A DNA stretch of 64,000 bases from Polaromonas glacialis. GTDB lineage: Bacteria > Pseudomonadota > Gammaproteobacteria > Burkholderiales > Burkholderiaceae_C. How positions within the stretch are numbered: position 1 is the stretch's first letter; each line of letters starts with the position of its first letter. The DNA lies in contig NZ_KL448323.1 in the NCBI RefSeq assembly GCF_000709345.1, positions 1,795,830 to 1,859,829 on the forward strand, given 5' to 3'. The notes under the pieces were generated by a model. The model saw only the letters and a list, made by a program, of their open reading frames with translations, did not search any database and was not told where the DNA came from. Shown in pieces: positions 57,166-64,000 of this stretch. Made by a program: the position numbers and the translations under genes.

Positions 57166-58324
57166 CCAATCCCGACAGACAAAGAACCAAAGCCAGCGAT
57201 CGGAGTCTGAGACATATTGGCTCTCGCAGGAGGTTACGAAAATGTTATCTCAGCACATCATTGATCAGCTGCAGCCCTATGATTTCGACCGACTGGCCCA
57301 CAAGGAAAAGGATGGGCGCCGGCGACTGCGCCTGATCGCGCTGGCGCACCTAAAGGACGGCAAGAGCTATACCGAAGTGGCGGCTGCATTGCGCGTGACC
57401 CGCCACGCGGTCATGCGCTGGGTGCAATGGTTCCTCGCTGGCGGCGTGGCCCGTCTGGCCGGCATGCCGCATGACTGGAGCACGCAGCGCCTTGCCAAAG
57501 CACAGGAGGAAGCGTTTCGCCAGGCGGTCGAGCAACTGCAGGGCGAACGCGGCGGCGGTCGGGTGCGGGGCGAAGACATCCGCCAGTTGCTGGCCGGGCA
57601 GTTTGGCGTGGCCTACAGCCTGAACGGTGTGTATGACCTGATGAAGCGCCTGGGGCTGGTATGGATTTCGGCCCGCGCCGTCAGTCCCTACGCCGATCTG
57701 GTTGCACAAGCCGAATTCAAAAAAAAACTTCGTCCAGGAAGTCGCCGCAACGCTGCCGCCAGGCGTTGCGCCTGAACAGGTGGACATCTGGTTCCAGGAT
57801 GAAATGCGCATCGGCCAGCGCGGCACGCAAACGCGCCTGTGGGCGCGCAAGGGAACGCGGCCCCGGGTGGTGCGCCAGCAGCAGTCCGAATCGGCGTACA
57901 TCTTTGGCGCCGTCTGTCCACGGCAGGACAGTGCCATCGGTCTGGTCATGCCGCACGCCAATACCGAGGCGATGAGCCATCATCTGCAGGTCCTGAGCGA
58001 AGCGGTGCCTGCGGGACGCCATGCCGTGCTGGTGCTGGACCGCGCGGGATGGCACACCACGCCCAAACTGCCGCAGTTCCCGAACGTTTCATTGTTGCCG
58101 CTGCCAGCGGGGTCGCCCGAGCTCAACCCGGCCGAGCAGGTGTGGGCGCAACTACGCGACCGGCACTTGGCCAACCGCTGCTACGACGGCTACGAGCAGA
58201 TTGTTGACGCCTGCTGCGACGCCTGGAATGCCTTCACGCAAATCCCTGGCGCCATCCGCTCTTTGTGCTCCCGCAGCTGGGCAGTGCTGCCCTCGGCTTC
58301 GGTTATTTCATGACACGGGATTGG
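57166..58324 (+). mobile_element. IS630-family insertion sequence
   Basis: The 1159-bp element begins CCAATCCCG and ends with the complement CGGGATTGG, flanked on each side by TA, the expected IS630 target duplication (57164-57165, 58325-58326). It carries one transposase split by an A9 tract. Confidence 0.88.
57242..58313 (+). CDS. IS630-family transposase, broken or slipping at an A9 tract
   Basis: The first frame (from ATG 57242, behind AGGAGG) has the helix-turn-helix part: YTEVAAALRVTRHAVMRWVQ. It runs out of family sequence at AEFKKKLRP. The DDE part continues one frame over as KKNFVQEVAATLPPGVAPEQ, with catalytic acids in WFQDEMRIGQ, LVLDRAGWHT and SPELNPAEQVWAQLR. Nine A at 57719-57727 separate them; eight A would make one continuous protein. 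Either one A was gained or transcriptional slippage on the tract makes the full enzyme. Confidence 0.85.
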
Positions 58325-58345
58325 TATAAGTTAACTTCAATCCAA

Positions 58346-59062
58346 ATGGCCAAGTTCTTAAACACCAGCGCAACCAACTACTTCCTCGAAGAAATGATCA
58401 AGAGCGCGGCAGACCGGTTAATCCTGATCAGCCCCTTTCTCAAACTCAACGACCGGATGAAGGAATTGCTGGCGGACAAGAACCGGCTGAAGATCGACGT
58501 TCGCATCGTGTACGGCAAAAGCGAGTTGCAGCCGCAGGAAACCGAATGGCTGAGCGGCCTGACGTATATCCGCACCAGCTTTTGCAAGAACCTGCATGCC
58601 AAGTGCTACATGAACGAGAACATGTGCATCGTCACCAGCCTGAACCTGTACGAGTTCAGCCAGGTGAACAACAACGAAATGGGCATCCTCATCCTGCGCG
58701 ACGAAGACGGCCAGCTTTATAAAGACGCCTACGAGGAAGCCCAGCGCATCATCCGCATCAGCGACGAGATTCGCATTTCGCTCGAACGCGTGGCCATCGA
58801 GGCCGAAGCGCCCAGCCGGAACGACGACCGGGCGGCAGAAGCGCCAAGCCCGGAAGGCAAGCTGGCTTCCTCGAAAATCGCGCAAAAGCTGGGTTTGAAA
58901 ACCGGGCCGTTTCTGGAGCGCGCCGCCCAGCAGGGGTTTCTGGTGTTGGACAACGGACAGTTCTTCTTGAGCCCCAAGGGCGAAAAGGTCGGCGTGGAGT
59001 TTGTCGCCAAGTCGCGTTTCGGCCCCTACTTCCTGTGGCCGCAGGATTTTTACCTGGTTTGA
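58346..59062 (+). CDS. PLD-like nuclease domain protein
   Basis: The 238-residue protein has one phospholipase D-type half site: NLHAKCYMNENMCIVTSLNL (residues about 89-108), where the HxK is present but the usual aspartate is Glu. A segment rich in charged residues follows, then a C-terminal domain of about 60 residues (KIAQKLGLKTGPFLERAAQQ, GFLVLDNGQFFLSPKGEKVG, FGPYFLWPQDFYL) resembling DNA-binding or antirepressor ends. It could dimerise to form a nuclease. The IS630 element ends 21 bases before its start, so its old promoter is probably displaced. Confidence 0.75.
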   Translation: MAKFLNTSATNYFLEEMIKSAADRLILISPFLKLNDRMKELLADKNRLKIDVRIVYGKSELQPQETEWLSGLTYIRTSFCKNLHAKCYMNENMCIVTSLNLYEFSQVNNNEMGILILRDEDGQLYKDAYEEAQRIIRISDEIRISLERVAIEAEAPSRNDDRAAEAPSPEGKLASSKIAQKLGLKTGPFLERAAQQGFLVLDNGQFFLSPKGEKVGVEFVAKSRFGPYFLWPQDFYLV

Positions 59063-59296
59063 TTCACGCTTGCGTGATGCAAGACAATTGGCAACGCGCC
59101 CAGCGGTTTGAGCCGCTGGACAGAATCCAAGGAGCTGACCGTGATTAAAGTGCTCACCGCAAGTCTGATTGACTCGTTCAAGCTGGAACTAGACTTTTCC
59201 GATCACACGCATGGCGTGTTTGACGCAAATGCCTACCTGACAAGCCGGTCAGGGCCGCTATTGGAACCCCTGCGCGAGCCGGCCTATTTCAAGCGA

Positions 59297-59304
59297 TTTT
59301 TCAT
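59297..59304. repeat. 8-bp target duplication of IS1595, left copy
   Basis: TTTTTCAT, repeated at 60358-60365. Confidence 0.9.
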
Positions 59305-60357
59305 GGCTATGTCACTGTTAAATGTGGAAATTTTCCCAAGGCCATCGCCAAGACAGCTTGCCCAGAGTCGCCATGGTGGCTGTCCAGGGCGCGAAACCAG
59401 CCCAGGTAGTTGTCCAGATAGCCCGTGGCAACGCCGTGAAAGCGGTGCAGCCACTGTTTGAGACGGCCGTGATAGGCGTTGACATTCTGGACATGGATGG
59501 CGCCGTTGACGCGCACGCCTGCGTTCAGATTGACCGCCTCGTGCGCCAGGTGCGCGTCGTGCGCAAAGCCGCAGTAGGTCCGGTTGCCATCGCTCACCAG
59601 CAGCGCATCCTTGGCCAGCACGGGCTGCAGTGCGCCGGCCAGTGCGGCTTTTGTCATCTGCCCGCGTCCCATCACCCAGTCCAGCGTCTGTCCGGCACGG
59701 TCCCGAGCCACCAAAACGCAGACCAGTTCACCGGACAGGCCCGCTTTTCTCGCCTTGCTGCCGCGACGGCGAGGCGGGCGGTCCAGCTTGCGACAGCCCT
59801 TGCGCGACTCCAGGATATAGGTCTCGTCGGCCTCGGTAATACCTTGCAGCGTTGTCGCGCGGTCTGCCTTGAGGCCGCTGAGAAAGCGATGGCGCCAGCG
59901 CAGCGCCGTGTTTCGGTGAACCTGCAGGGCAGTAGCGGCCCGGCGAAGGGTGAGGGACGCGGCCAGGGCTTGACTAAAACCGAACCACTTGCCCTTCTTG
60001 CGCAGCCGCGCCAGCGCGGTGCCCGTCAGGGCATTGAACGTGCGGTGGCATGTCCGGCAGCGGTAGCGCTGCAACCCACTGACGTGGCCATGCCGGTAAA
60101 GCTCGCTGCCTTGGCAGTGTGGGCAGCAGCGCGGCTCAGTCGCGCTGGACGACTCAATGACGGCCAGCCCTTTTTGCTGCTCATCGAGTTCATCCAGACG
60201 CTTTTTGAGCAGTTCACGCTGGCGCAGCGTGAGCCGGGGCACCTGTTGGTTCATCAACGCATTGAAAGTCTCGGCGTTCATGGCTAACCTCCTTCACGGT
60301 TCGCTATGAACTCTACGCCTCTGGAAAAAAAATTCCACATCTAACAGTGACAGAGCC
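59305..60357 (-). mobile_element. IS1595-family insertion sequence, complete
   Basis: The 1053-bp element has near-perfect ends: GGCTATGTCACTGTTAAATG at the left, and GGCTCTGTCACTGTTAGATG read inward from the right. Its 8-bp flanking duplication TTTTTCAT is the size expected for the family. It splits a DUF2442 gene. Confidence 0.92.
59307..60281 (-). CDS. IS1595-family transposase
   Basis: The 324-residue product has the N-terminal zinc ribbon (RCCPHCQGSELYRHG, then YRCRTCHRTFNALTGT) and the DDxHN-type catalytic core starting with TEADETYILES, followed by LVSDGNRTYCGFA and HVQNVNAYHGRLKQWLHRFH. The frame is complete and its stop lies within the terminal repeat, so the element may be active. 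Confidence 0.92.
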   Translation of the reverse strand: MNAETFNALMNQQVPRLTLRQRELLKKRLDELDEQQKGLAVIESSSATEPRCCPHCQGSELYRHGHVSGLQRYRCRTCHRTFNALTGTALARLRKKGKWFGFSQALAASLTLRRAATALQVHRNTALRWRHRFLSGLKADRATTLQGITEADETYILESRKGCRKLDRPPRRRGSKARKAGLSGELVCVLVARDRAGQTLDWVMGRGQMTKAALAGALQPVLAKDALLVSDGNRTYCGFAHDAHLAHEAVNLNAGVRVNGAIHVQNVNAYHGRLKQWLHRFHGVATGYLDNYLGWFRALDSHHGDSGQAVLAMALGKFPHLTVT

Positions 60358-60365
60358 TTTTTCAT
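60358..60365. repeat. 8-bp target duplication of IS1595, right copy
   Basis: TTTTTCAT, second copy. Confidence 0.9.
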
Positions 60366-60464
60366 TGATGCCGGCGCGCTTTGCTGGCCGAATGGGCTCG
60401 AAATTTCCCCTGCGCGTTTGCATGAATTTTGTGCAGCGTCCGCTACGGCATAGCAAAGTGCAAC

Positions 60465-60773
60465 ATGGCTGAAACTGCTTATAAACCCGTGCCGCACGAC
60501 ACGGCTTTTCGTGAAGAACTGCTGGCAAAACCTGGCGTCAAGAAAGCTTTTGAGGCACTTGAAGAGGAATACACCGCCCTGCATGCGATGCTCGATGCAC
60601 GCCGCACTGCTGGTCTAACGCAGGCTGAAGTGGCTGACCGCATGGGCACCACAGTGTCGGCGGTGTCGCGGCTTGAAGCATCGCTGCGCAGCGAAAAGCA
60701 TTCGCCATCCTTTGCGACCTTGCGCAAATACGCTCAAGCCTGCGGAAAGAAACTGCTTATTCAGATGGTTTGA
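60465..60773 (+). CDS. XRE-family helix-turn-helix regulator (antitoxin-like)
   Basis: The 102-residue protein has a helix-turn-helix in its second half: LTQAEVADRMGTTVSAVSRLEASL (about residues 51-74) with the XRE pattern, and an N-terminal helical segment (FREELLAKPGVKKAFEALEE) typical of HigA-like antitoxins and of regulators paired with DUF2442/RelE-like partners. The ATG at 60465 is 11 bases after the stop of the interrupted DUF2442 gene, so the two once formed an operon. With the IS1595 between promoter and gene its expression may be changed. Confidence 0.85.
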   Translation: MAETAYKPVPHDTAFREELLAKPGVKKAFEALEEEYTALHAMLDARRTAGLTQAEVADRMGTTVSAVSRLEASLRSEKHSPSFATLRKYAQACGKKLLIQMV

Positions 60774-60794
60774 GGTTTTTGCCCGGCCCAGCCC

Positions 60795-60990
60795 ATGAAA
60801 AAAAAGCATTTACTTCGAAAACGATGATATTTGGCAGATCCGCATGTCGGACAAGCCCATCGTGCGCGAAGTGTCGCAAGACTGGCATACGCACATCGGT
60901 TACGCCGAAGACGGCACGATGGTGGAAATCGTGCTGCTGGATGCGCGCAAGGAAGGTTTTCTGCCCGTTGATTTCAGAAATGCCGCTTGA
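60795..60990 (+). pseudogene. DUF2283-like gene, frameshifted in an A8 tract
   Basis: After the XRE gene, ATG at 60795 is followed by eight A. In that frame a stop comes after ten codons. One base fewer would give MKKSIYFENDDIWQIRMSDK, then HIGYAEDGTMVEIVLLDARK to a stop at 60988-60990, a 64-residue DUF2283-type protein. The length 196 is one more than a multiple of three, as expected from a single inserted A. Slippage, a sequencing error or real decay are all possible. The small size and position suggest it belonged to the same accessory operon. Confidence 0.6.
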
Positions 60991-61051
60991 ATTGCCTTGC
61001 GGCTCATGAGGATTCAGACGAATTCATGAATGTCAGATTCGAATATTCCGT

Positions 61052-61110
61052 GCTACGCTATTGATAGCTTCCAATGCCCGTCCAGCATGCGACAGAGTAC
61101 CTTTTAATTA
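61052..61110 (+). repeat. REP-like hairpin repeat, degenerate copy
   Basis: CTACGCTATTGATAGCTTCC, then CCCGTCCAGCATGCGAC, in the 276-base gap (60991-61266), where I see no other feature. The match to the family is weaker than elsewhere. Confidence 0.4.
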
Positions 61111-61266
61111 AGTTATGAGGCTTGCCGCTCCGGCAGCAACTCCGTACAGTGGAAAGCACGATAAGCTCAACTGGCGTCCTTTGCCGACACGTTACGGCCA
61201 AAAGCTGGCGCAAAATATGCTTTAGCGGCTTTCCCGCCTGTCCTTCAACCTCTCAAGGAAAACACC

Positions 61267-61494
61267 ATGTCCCAGTTCGCCATGATTACCGGTGACGTCA
61301 CCTATACCCCGGGTGACGGAGCTCCCATCGAAATCCCCCGCGTCCGCGTGGAAGTGGAACTGGCGCCCGACAGCGCCACGCTGAGCTGGGAAGCCGCCGA
61401 GGGCGTCGCCGGCCTGACCGCCATTCCGCGCACCCAGTTCGACGACTATGTGCGCGACGGCAAGATCACCATGACGACGGAACAAGCCAGCTAA
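61267..61494 (+). CDS. Conserved small hypothetical protein, 75 residues
   Basis: The product starts MSQFAMITGDVTYTPGDGAP and ends KITMTTEQAS. It looks like a small beta-rich, acidic soluble protein without signal or membrane segment. TCAAGGAA lies upstream of the ATG. I have seen no function for it; codon use fits the core genome. Confidence 0.7.
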   Translation: MSQFAMITGDVTYTPGDGAPIEIPRVRVEVELAPDSATLSWEAAEGVAGLTAIPRTQFDDYVRDGKITMTTEQAS

Positions 61495-61530
61495 CCAGGG
61501 CCCAGGGCCGGTGGCGCCGGGCAACAGGCT

Positions 61531-62007
61531 TCAGCCCTGCCCGCGCTTTTTCTGGCTTTGCAGGTTTTCCATGAAATCCGGTGAAACCCGCCTTTGGCGC
61601 ACGACCGCCGCCAGCCTCGGCGCGCACAGCAGCCACAGCATTCCCAGCCCCAGCAACCCGCCCCGCGCCAGGTTGTAATCCTCTGCCAGGCGCTGCCACG
61701 AGGCACCGGCCACCAGCCGGCCAAAAGCCACTTCAAAGCCCATCATCAGCGTCAGCCACAGCAGGCCGACGGCCCACTGGGCGCGCGGGCTGCCGGCCTT
61801 GAGCCATGGGCTGCCGAACCACGCAACCAGGCCGATCAGCACGCAGCCGGTGACGGTGCCGATCTGCCGCGCCGTGAAGTCGCCGACCAGCGGTGCAAGG
61901 GCCAGCGTGCGAACGGTGCCGTTGACGACCTCGGCCACGATGATCAGCGCCAGCAAGGCCAGCGCGCGCAGCGCAAGCGGCAGGGTCGGTGAATGCTGGT
62001 TGTTCAT
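61531..62007 (-). CDS. Membrane protein of unknown function, 158 residues
   Basis: The product has four hydrophobic helices (LALRALALLALIIVAEVVNG, IGTVTGCVLIGLVAWFG, WAVGLLWLTLMMGFEVAFG, GGLLGLGMLWLLCAPRL) and a basic C-terminal tail (RQRRVSPDFMENLQSQKKRG). It resembles small unnamed membrane proteins of Burkholderiales. The neighbours give no clue. Confidence 0.7.
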   Translation of the reverse strand: MNNQHSPTLPLALRALALLALIIVAEVVNGTVRTLALAPLVGDFTARQIGTVTGCVLIGLVAWFGSPWLKAGSPRAQWAVGLLWLTLMMGFEVAFGRLVAGASWQRLAEDYNLARGGLLGLGMLWLLCAPRLAAVVRQRRVSPDFMENLQSQKKRGQG

Positions 62008-62177
62008 GGGCGGGGCGTCTCAGCGTGAGGTGCAGAAAAATGCCCTTGATGGTACGGCCTTGGCGTGATTTGAAAAGCACGCCGGGCAGCCCGCCTGTCC
62101 GGGCGCATCGCCTACGAGGCCGGCCAATTAACAAAGCCATAATGAATCTTGCGCCTCTTTCTTCACTCCCTACGCCC

Positions 62178-63071
62178 ATGCCCACTGACCACTCCACCCT
62201 TATCCAACCCCTGCTGAACCGCCGCGCCGCCCTGCTGGGCACCGTCGGCCTGCTGGCATTGCCCGCATCGCAGCTTGCGGCAGCCGCCACGCCGCCGGCG
62301 CCCGATGTCTGGCCGAACGCCTTGCAGGTTCCTGGCGGCGTGGCGCGGCTGTCGCTGGGTCCGGCGGCGGCGCGTCCGGTGGCGCATGCGGGCGAGGTGC
62401 CGCTCTTGGTGCTGGGCGATGTGATCGAATGGACGGCGCTGGTGGGCATTCCCTTGTCCGCCTCGCCCGGCCGGGCGAGCATCACGGTAAAAACTACCGA
62501 GGACAGCGGCCCGCGCCAGGTCGGCTACACCGTGGCGCCCAAGCGCTACACCGAGCAGCGCCTGAAGGTCGCCCCGGGCACGGTGGACCTGTCGCCTGAG
62601 AACGAGGCCCGGTACGAACGCGAGCGCGCGCACCAGGCAACGGTGATGGCGACCTTCAGCGAACCCTTGCCGCAGGCCAAGGCCTTGCGCATGCGCGTGC
62701 CGGTGCCGGGGCGGCGCTCCAGCTCGTTCGGCCTGCGGCGCGTGTTCAACGGCCAGGCGCGCAATCCGCACAGCGGCATGGACATCGCGGCCAGCACGGG
62801 CACGGCCATCGTGGCGCCGCTGCCCGGCCGGGTCATTGACACCGGCGACTATTTTTTCAATGGCAACACGGTGTGGCTGGACCATGGCGGCGGTCTGCTG
62901 AGCATGTATTGCCACCTGAGCGACATCGGCGTGGCCACGGGCGATGTGCTGAAAACCGGCGAACGCCTGGGCGCGGTGGGCGCCACCGGCCGCGCGACCG
63001 GGCCGCACCTGCACTGGGGCGTGATGCTGAACCGGGCCATGGTGGACCCTGCGCTGTTTCTGCCGGCCTGA
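62178..63071 (+). CDS. M23-family metallopeptidase (LytM domain)
   Basis: The 297-residue product has an export signal with a twin arginine (LLNRRAALLGTVGLLALPAS) and a C-terminal LytM/peptidase M23 domain: GLRRVFNGQARNPHSGMDIA with the first zinc-binding His and Asp, VWLDHGGGLLSMYCHL, and TGPHLHWGV with the HxH. All zinc ligands are present, so it should cut peptidoglycan peptides in the periplasm. The ATG at 62142 is an alternative start 12 codons upstream. Confidence 0.88.
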   Translation: MPTDHSTLIQPLLNRRAALLGTVGLLALPASQLAAAATPPAPDVWPNALQVPGGVARLSLGPAAARPVAHAGEVPLLVLGDVIEWTALVGIPLSASPGRASITVKTTEDSGPRQVGYTVAPKRYTEQRLKVAPGTVDLSPENEARYERERAHQATVMATFSEPLPQAKALRMRVPVPGRRSSSFGLRRVFNGQARNPHSGMDIAASTGTAIVAPLPGRVIDTGDYFFNGNTVWLDHGGGLLSMYCHLSDIGVATGDVLKTGERLGAVGATGRATGPHLHWGVMLNRAMVDPALFLPA

Positions 63072-63077
63072 ACAGGA

Positions 63078-63138
63078 ATACTCTGTTTTTAATAGCTGCT
63101 TGCGCACGTCCATCAAGCGCAAGCGCCACTTTTTATCC
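63078..63138 (+). repeat. REP-like hairpin repeat, best intergenic copy
   Basis: CTGTTTTTAATAGCTGCTTG, then CGCACGTCCATCAAGCGCAAG and CGCCACTTTTT. CTTGCGC and GCGCAAG pair. I use it as the reference for the family. Confidence 0.7.
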
Positions 63139-63166
63139 TTAAAACCAAGTTTCAAATCTCTTGACC

Positions 63167-63775
63167 ATGCTTCCACCCGACTTCAGCCCCGCCGCCGACC
63201 GCAACAAGCAACCCATCCTGACAGTGCTTCGCCATGTATTGCCCGACGCTGGCAATGCGCTGGAAATCGCCTCGGGTACCGGCCAGCATGTCGCCTGGTT
63301 TGCTGCCGGCCTGCCGCGCTGGACCTGGCAACCCACCGACGTGCAGCCCGCCGCGCTGGACAGCATTGCCGCGCGGGTGGCGCAGAACGGCCTGGCGAAT
63401 GTCCTGCTGCCCTTGCAGCTCGATGTGATGGCGCCGCGCTGGCTGCCTGACGAGGCGCGGTTTGACGCCATCGTCTGCGCCAACATGCTGCACATTGCGC
63501 CGTGGGCCACCTGCGCCGCCCTGATGCAGGGCAGCGCGCGGCACCTGGCGGCTGGCGGCGCGCTGATCACCTACGGCCCCTACCTGGAGGACGGCGTTCC
63601 CACGTCTGAAGGCAACCTGGCGTTCGACCAGAGCCTGCGCGCGCAGGATGCCGGCTGGGGACTGCGCCGCCGCGAAGACGTGGAACGCGAAGCGGCGAAG
63701 GCCGGACTGCAGCTGGCGGCCCGGCATGCAATGCCGGCCAACAACCTGCTGCTGGTGTGGACCCGGACGTTGTAA
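63167..63775 (+). CDS. DUF938 family SAM-dependent methyltransferase
   Basis: The 202-residue protein starts MLPPDFSPAADRNKQPILTV and has the SAM-binding motif I in LEIASGTGQHVAWFA (residues 32-46), DV in TDVQPAALDSIAA, and FDAIVCANMLHIAPW as post-motif. This is the DUF938 group; the methylated substrate is unknown. The ATG at 63167 is preferred over a TTG two codons upstream. Confidence 0.85.
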   Translation: MLPPDFSPAADRNKQPILTVLRHVLPDAGNALEIASGTGQHVAWFAAGLPRWTWQPTDVQPAALDSIAARVAQNGLANVLLPLQLDVMAPRWLPDEARFDAIVCANMLHIAPWATCAALMQGSARHLAAGGALITYGPYLEDGVPTSEGNLAFDQSLRAQDAGWGLRRREDVEREAAKAGLQLAARHAMPANNLLLVWTRTL

Positions 63776-63883
63776 TGCTGTCGGTCGATGCAAAGGTGGA
63801 TTCTCCTACGCAAGTTGTAGCAGCCGCTGCATAGCCGGCGCCTGGCAGCGAGCCTATCTTGGCAGGGTACGGAGACTTTCGCC

Positions 63884-64000
63884 ATGCAACCGCAAACCCT
63901 TGAACCCCTGGACGACATCGCCTTTTTCATCGTGGAAGGCACGCACCGGATCGCCACCATCTCGATGAACGATTACGGCTTTCTGTTGTCGGCCCGAATG
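63884..64000 (+). CDS. Start of an unknown gene (cut by window edge)
   Basis: The ATG at 63884 behind ACGGAGA opens a frame that runs to the window end (39 codons): MQPQTLEPLDDIAFFIVEGT, then HRIATISMNDYGFLLSARM. I do not recognise it; the ribosome site and codon use support a real gene. Confidence 0.5.
   Translation, partial: MQPQTLEPLDDIAFFIVEGTHRIATISMNDYGFLLSARM

Larger units (their letters stand above)
59141..60453 (+). pseudogene. DUF2442 gene interrupted by an IS1595 element
   Basis: The first part (GTG 59141, behind AAGGAG, to 59304) reads MIKVLTASLIDSFKLELDFS, then GPLLEPLREPAYFKRFF. The rest lies after the insertion: IDAGALCWPNGLEISPARLH to the stop at 60451-60453. Removing the IS and one copy of the 8-bp duplication restores an uninterrupted 83-residue DUF2442 protein (252 bases, exactly in frame). 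DUF2442 proteins are small and often sit beside DUF4160 or XRE proteins in toxin-antitoxin-like pairs. Here an XRE gene follows 11 bases after the stop. Confidence 0.88.

Noticed and set aside
55746..60990. A complete restriction-modification or known defence operon
   Set aside because: No methyltransferase, ATPase, helicase or recognition subunit is present; only nuclease-like and regulatory pieces are seen, so a named system cannot be supported.

Overview
The window looks like a chromosomal segment of a betaproteobacterium of the family Comamonadaceae, most likely Polaromonas or a close relative. I infer this from gene order (uvrC-pgsA, earP-efp, dnaG-rpoD, hup-tRNA-Val-ppiD), the phasin, the high GC and the style of the intergenic repeats. 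No rRNA, CRISPR array, prophage or conjugation genes are visible.

Layout. 1-2.1 kb is a graveyard of insertion sequences (cut IS701 transposase, ISAzo13-like element with a slippery A8 tract, broken IS66 remnant). 2.1-13.6 kb is core: tRNA-His, ppiD, tRNA-Val, HU, a tartrate/D-malate dehydrogenase with a divergent LysR regulator, an EamA exporter, pgsA, uvrC, the EF-P rhamnosyltransferase earP with its substrate efp, and a LOG protein. 13.6-28.3 kb is mostly minus strand: rmuC, cardiolipin synthase, an IS4 element in a hairpin repeat, a P-type ATPase scrap, a 2-hydroxyacid dehydrogenase, an ion antiporter, pncB, an FKBP isomerase, then a tight six-gene unit (deacetylase-like, thioesterase, nitroreductase, fused LivHM, LivG, LivF). 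28.4-37.4 kb has a phasin, a patatin lipoprotein, an iron-binding protein, a short-chain dehydrogenase, gamma-glutamyltransferase, a YihY protein and dnaG. 37.4-48.7 kb has rpoD, an exonuclease, an RcnB-like protein, egtD, a MITE-like element beside a transposase scrap, mutS, an Anbu proteasome homologue and a hydrolase. 48.9-50.6 kb has an IS110-family element, two tandem repeats and a large palindrome. 50.6-55.7 kb returns to core (uppP, DUF924, DUF3455, glnS).

55.7-61 kb is the most unusual part: an AT-rich two-gene insert encoding a possible PD-(D/E)XK nuclease, an IS630 element landing 21 bp before a PLD-like nuclease gene, a DUF2442 gene cut by an IS1595 element with a clean 8-bp target duplication, the XRE regulator that follows it, and a DUF2283 gene frameshifted in an A8 tract. 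61-64 kb has small genes, an M23 peptidase, a DUF938 methyltransferase and the start of an unknown gene.

Two patterns cross the whole window. A REP-like hairpin repeat (core ATAGCTGCTTGCGC) occurs about eleven times, four of them inside reading frames (earP twice, livHM, mutS). Runs of eight or nine A cause frame breaks in three separate accessory genes. All functional calls come from reading the sequence and family knowledge; no database search was run.
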